DNA of 64,000 nt, taken from Sialis fuliginosa (Eukaryota; Arthropoda; Insecta; Megaloptera; Sialidae). The notes under the pieces were generated by a model. It was given only the letters and a program-made list of their open reading frames with translations. It was not told the origin of the DNA and did no database searches. Position numbers and translations under genes: made by a program. Within the stretch, counting starts at the first letter, position 1. Every line of letters begins with the position of its first letter. Shown here piece by piece: positions 61,139 through 64,000 of the stretch. The stretch spans positions 25,730,001 to 25,794,000 of the forward strand of contig OY540810.1 of assembly GCA_961205875.1 (NCBI GenBank). The letters run 5' to 3'.

Positions 61139-61536
61139 TTTTATTAAATTATATACCTACGTACATACACTATACCACAACTATATAATAATAATATATT
61201 CTCGAAAACTACAAACAATACAGACGATATTTTTATTTTAAAACAATTGAAAACATTGAAAAAATATTTGTAACAATTGAATTTTAAGTAAATAACAATT
61301 GTAAAATACGAAAATACAAATCGCGGGAATTCGGAATCATTCGGAATGTTATGATTGGCCGAGTATTAAAAATGGAAGATGGCTGAAAACATTACATACA
61401 TGATTCGCCATCGTTGTGTGACAGATGGATACCACACGGAGAGTGTCTAACTATTTTTTTCTGATTTACCTTTGTTCTAATCTCTATTATACGTGAAAAA
61501 GTAGTCATTATTCAAGAGAAGATAGTAAAAATTCTA
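61139..61536. promoter_or_regulatory. Probable bidirectional promoter region
   Basis: Fewer than 400 bp separate the start of the ZCWPW1-like gene (minus) from the first probable MEPCE exon (plus). The stretch 61321-61440 is GC-richer than its flanks and includes ATTGGCC (an inverted CCAAT box) near 61352 and a TTCGGAATCATTCGGAAT direct repeat. No TATA box is obvious. Shared promoter use is inferred from the divergent layout. Confidence 0.45.
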
Positions 61537-62059
61537 ATGAAAGTAAGTTTAAGTGCAAATATCAATGTTTATTGTGAAATTTGTTGAAATTGCTAAATCC
61601 ATAGTACTTATACGATCATCAAAGATAGCCCAGTATTCTGCGCATGTTTTGAGTTGTAATTTCATAGGCTTGAAAAAGCATTCTGATTTCGTTTTTAAAT
61701 TATTATTTTTTAGTAATATCATTACTGTCATTTATTAATATTGTATTTATTTTTAACTTTAAATATTATATTTTTGGGGAAATTAAAAATTAAAATGATT
61801 TGTTTATTTTAAACGAAGCATATTATGTTAATTGTAATATCTATCATTGCATGTAGGTATATAGGTATATATTATAGCTATGATATGTGTTGTAAATATA
61901 CGAAACGTTAACGTTTTAATTAAACTACGATAATAATTTTGTGTAATTAACTTAATAGAACGTTTTGAATAATAATCAAATTTTTAATTATTTAAATTTT
62001 AAATAATTAGTTTTTTAATATTATTAATTTTTTTAAATCTAATACATAATTAATTGTAG

Positions 62060-63461
62060 ATGGCATCTATAAAAATTCCAAATTTAATTAGTGTTGATGA
62101 ATCTAAAACTTCAGTACAAAAGAAAGAAAATGATAAAAATCAATTTAAACGAGTACCTCCTAACCATCTGAATAATAAAAAGCAAAAACATGAATTCAAA
62201 AGCAATCGGAAGAGGTCTTATAGTTTTTCTGGCGGAAGAGTTTTTATTTATAAACGGCGCAAGAAGGAAACCACGCTACCTACGAAATTTTTACTTGGTG
62301 GAAATATTTGTGATCCACTTAATTTAAACAGTCTACAAGATGAAGAAATTAATCGTGCCATGAATGCAGTAACTCCAAAATCTTCTCCTATTCCAACGCC
62401 TCCTAGAAGAAAAGCACAAATTGAAGTTATCATTCCCCCAAATATACGTGATCCTTTAAATTTGATAAACTGTACAGATGATGCCACATATGAAAAACAA
62501 CTCTGTTCTCCAGTCAAAAGGAATCGTAAGAAAAGTAACAGGAAAAAACAGCGTTCTTGTTCATTAACAGTAGAACAAATAGAAAACAATAATATCACAG
62601 CAGAAGAAACCTCGGAACCTAAATTGACTGCATCTGCAGAAAAAGAAGCAGTAGAAGTAGATACTTCAAAAGAGAGCCCTGAAGTGATCACAGCAAAAGA
62701 AAAAGTGTCAAGAAACCTTCAATTAGATTTGCCTCCCCCACAAGCAAAAGATACTAAAGCAAAAAGAAAGTCGACAGATGATCCAAAAGAATTCAAGAAA
62801 ATACGGCGGCATGATTCAATGGATAAAATAGTGAGTCCTGTTATTCCACAACCCGGTGCTTGGAAAAGGCCACTGAATTTCTCTTGGGGTGGAGGAAATA
62901 ATCCAAAGAATAATACTGTCCGGAAAATTACACTTCCGGAAAAAAGTCCAGTGTTCAAAGAAAAAAATAAGCAGTATCAATATGGAAATTATAATAGGTA
63001 TATATTGTATAAAAAGTATTTTCATGTATACATAATATTAATATTTTATTTTATTTTTTAGGTATTACGGCTATAGAAATCCTCACAATGAAATAGATCT
63101 AAGATTAAAGTGTTTTATTGCACATCAAAATTTATTTATTGGCAAAGATGTCCTAGATATTGGCTGTAATATTGGCCACATAACGCTTACCATTGCTAGA
63201 GATTTAGGAGCTCGGAGTATTGTTGGAATTGATATTGATAAAAAACTTATAAATATAGCGAGAAAGAACATATGTTATTATGTTAATTGTGATTCACCAA
63301 ACGGTGATGGTATATCCCAAACTATTAGTAAAAAAGGGAAAAAAATCACTGAAAAGTTTTTTCCTATTTCAATGCCTATGTTATACGGGCCAGTCGATGT
63401 TCCAGGAATGAATAAAATGAGCAAAGAAAAAAAGTTTCCACATAATGTTACGTTTGTACAG
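62060..63461 (+). CDS. MEPCE: MEPCE/bin3 7SK snRNA capping methyltransferase, partial (C-terminus outside)
   Basis: MEPCE (Bin3 in flies) adds a methyl group to the gamma phosphate at the 5' end of 7SK snRNA and stays in the 7SK RNP that restrains P-TEFb. Exons seen are 62060-62997 and 63062-63461, joining in phase (446 residues so far); the second ends at a GTAAAT donor and the gene continues beyond 64000. The N-terminal region has [20 protein letters not shown] (from about residue 73) and [10 protein letters not shown], both family hallmarks, then a related [11 protein letters not shown] block. After a Lys/Glu-rich linker come [18 protein letters not shown]-binding motif [13 protein letters not shown] (about 343-354), GIDID, and [10 protein letters not shown]. 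The first ATG follows TTGTAG, an acceptor-like site. An upstream exon ending ATGAAA|GTAAGT at 61537-61542 would join in frame and add Met-Lys, or simply be 5' UTR. Intron 2 (63462-64000) contains a hAT-like end. Confidence 0.92.
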
Positions 63462-63812
63462 GTAAATATTTATATTACATTATAAAGTTCATTGTGTTAT
63501 CATAATGAAAATCATCTAAAATTCCTACCGATAATTGTTTATATATGTAGCCTTATTTGTTTATAATATAATTTTATAAAGACTTAACCTTTACCTTTTG
63601 TTTTGTGTAGTAGAGCATGAACCTTTCACCGTTTATTTACATGCAATTTACTTCTGCTTGTCCTGCTAAAAATTATGTTAATTTTTCATTTTTTTTGTCT
63701 CAAATAAAAACATGAAAATCTCGGAAAATATATTAAATTTTGAGTTTGTAGTAATATCTTAATTATTACAAAAGTTTTTAAAACTTAATAGAAATTAGAA
63801 TTTTACCTCAGG

Positions 63813-64000
63813 CAGGACCGGCGCTAGGGATTTAGTTGGTGTGTGAAAAATTCATATTGCTGCCTTTTTTTCCACACTTTTGCACCCCTGCTATTTTTGA
63901 TGACCCTTTTTTGTTATCATTACGATTTTGCCGCCCCATTTCTTTAGTCCTCAAATCACTTTTTACTTAATCTTGATAATGCTAATCTCATGCATTTTAT
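63813..64000. mobile_element. hAT-like element start in MEPCE intron, cut by window end
   Basis: CAGGACCGGCGCTAGGGAT begins a C-rich, non-coding segment (GCCGCCCCATTTC near 63931) resembling the element at 29158. Its right end lies outside or is lost. 63462-63812 is plain AT-rich intron. Confidence 0.4.

Overview
The window is nuclear DNA of an insect. It is strongly AT-rich, its genes are split by short GT-AG introns, (TTAGG)n-type telomere-like units occur inside a dispersed repeat, and the proteins match insect trehalase and conserved animal BBS9, FAPP1/PLEKHA3, ZCWPW1 and MEPCE families. Some dispersed repeats (the GGTTCCGTA...ACGGAACC type and the 'gcgacttcgc' type) resemble families I know as common in Lepidoptera and Hemiptera. 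The order cannot be settled by reading alone.

Positions 1-37,900 form a gene desert built mainly of degraded transposable elements. I could delimit several MITE groups: elements with 3-bp TAA/TTA target duplications (PIF/Harbinger-like), elements with 8-bp duplications and CAG...CTG ends (hAT-like), a 780-bp element with long perfect terminal inverted repeats, and several long palindromic (foldback) elements. One 211-bp insertion can be dated relative to its host repeat because an empty copy of the same site lies 3.5 kb away. The only protein-like sequence recognised here is one possible Cys-rich exon near 12.7 kb and a twice-occurring coding-like remnant of unknown origin.

At 37.9-40.4 kb lies a GH37 trehalase with one short 5' exon and one long exon. 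A deleted mariner element sits in its intron. Another repeat-rich spacer (40.5-48.8 kb) follows.

From 48.9 kb to the end the window is gene-dense. A FAPP1-like PH-domain protein (5 exons, + strand) is followed 368 bp later by a complete 10-exon BBS9/PTHB1 gene (+ strand). A convergent 4-exon ZCWPW1-like CW-PWWP histone reader (- strand) comes next. It is divergent from a MEPCE/bin3 7SK-capping methyltransferase (+ strand) that runs off the right edge. All exon junctions given were checked for reading-phase continuity. Two of these genes carry long inverted-repeat elements in introns that would be transcribed as hairpins.

The genes do not form a functional operon-like set. FAPP1 (Golgi PI4P) and BBS9 (ciliary trafficking) are loosely related to membrane traffic. 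ZCWPW1-like and MEPCE are nuclear and may share a bidirectional promoter. I found no convincing tRNA, rRNA, CRISPR or bacterial-type feature.
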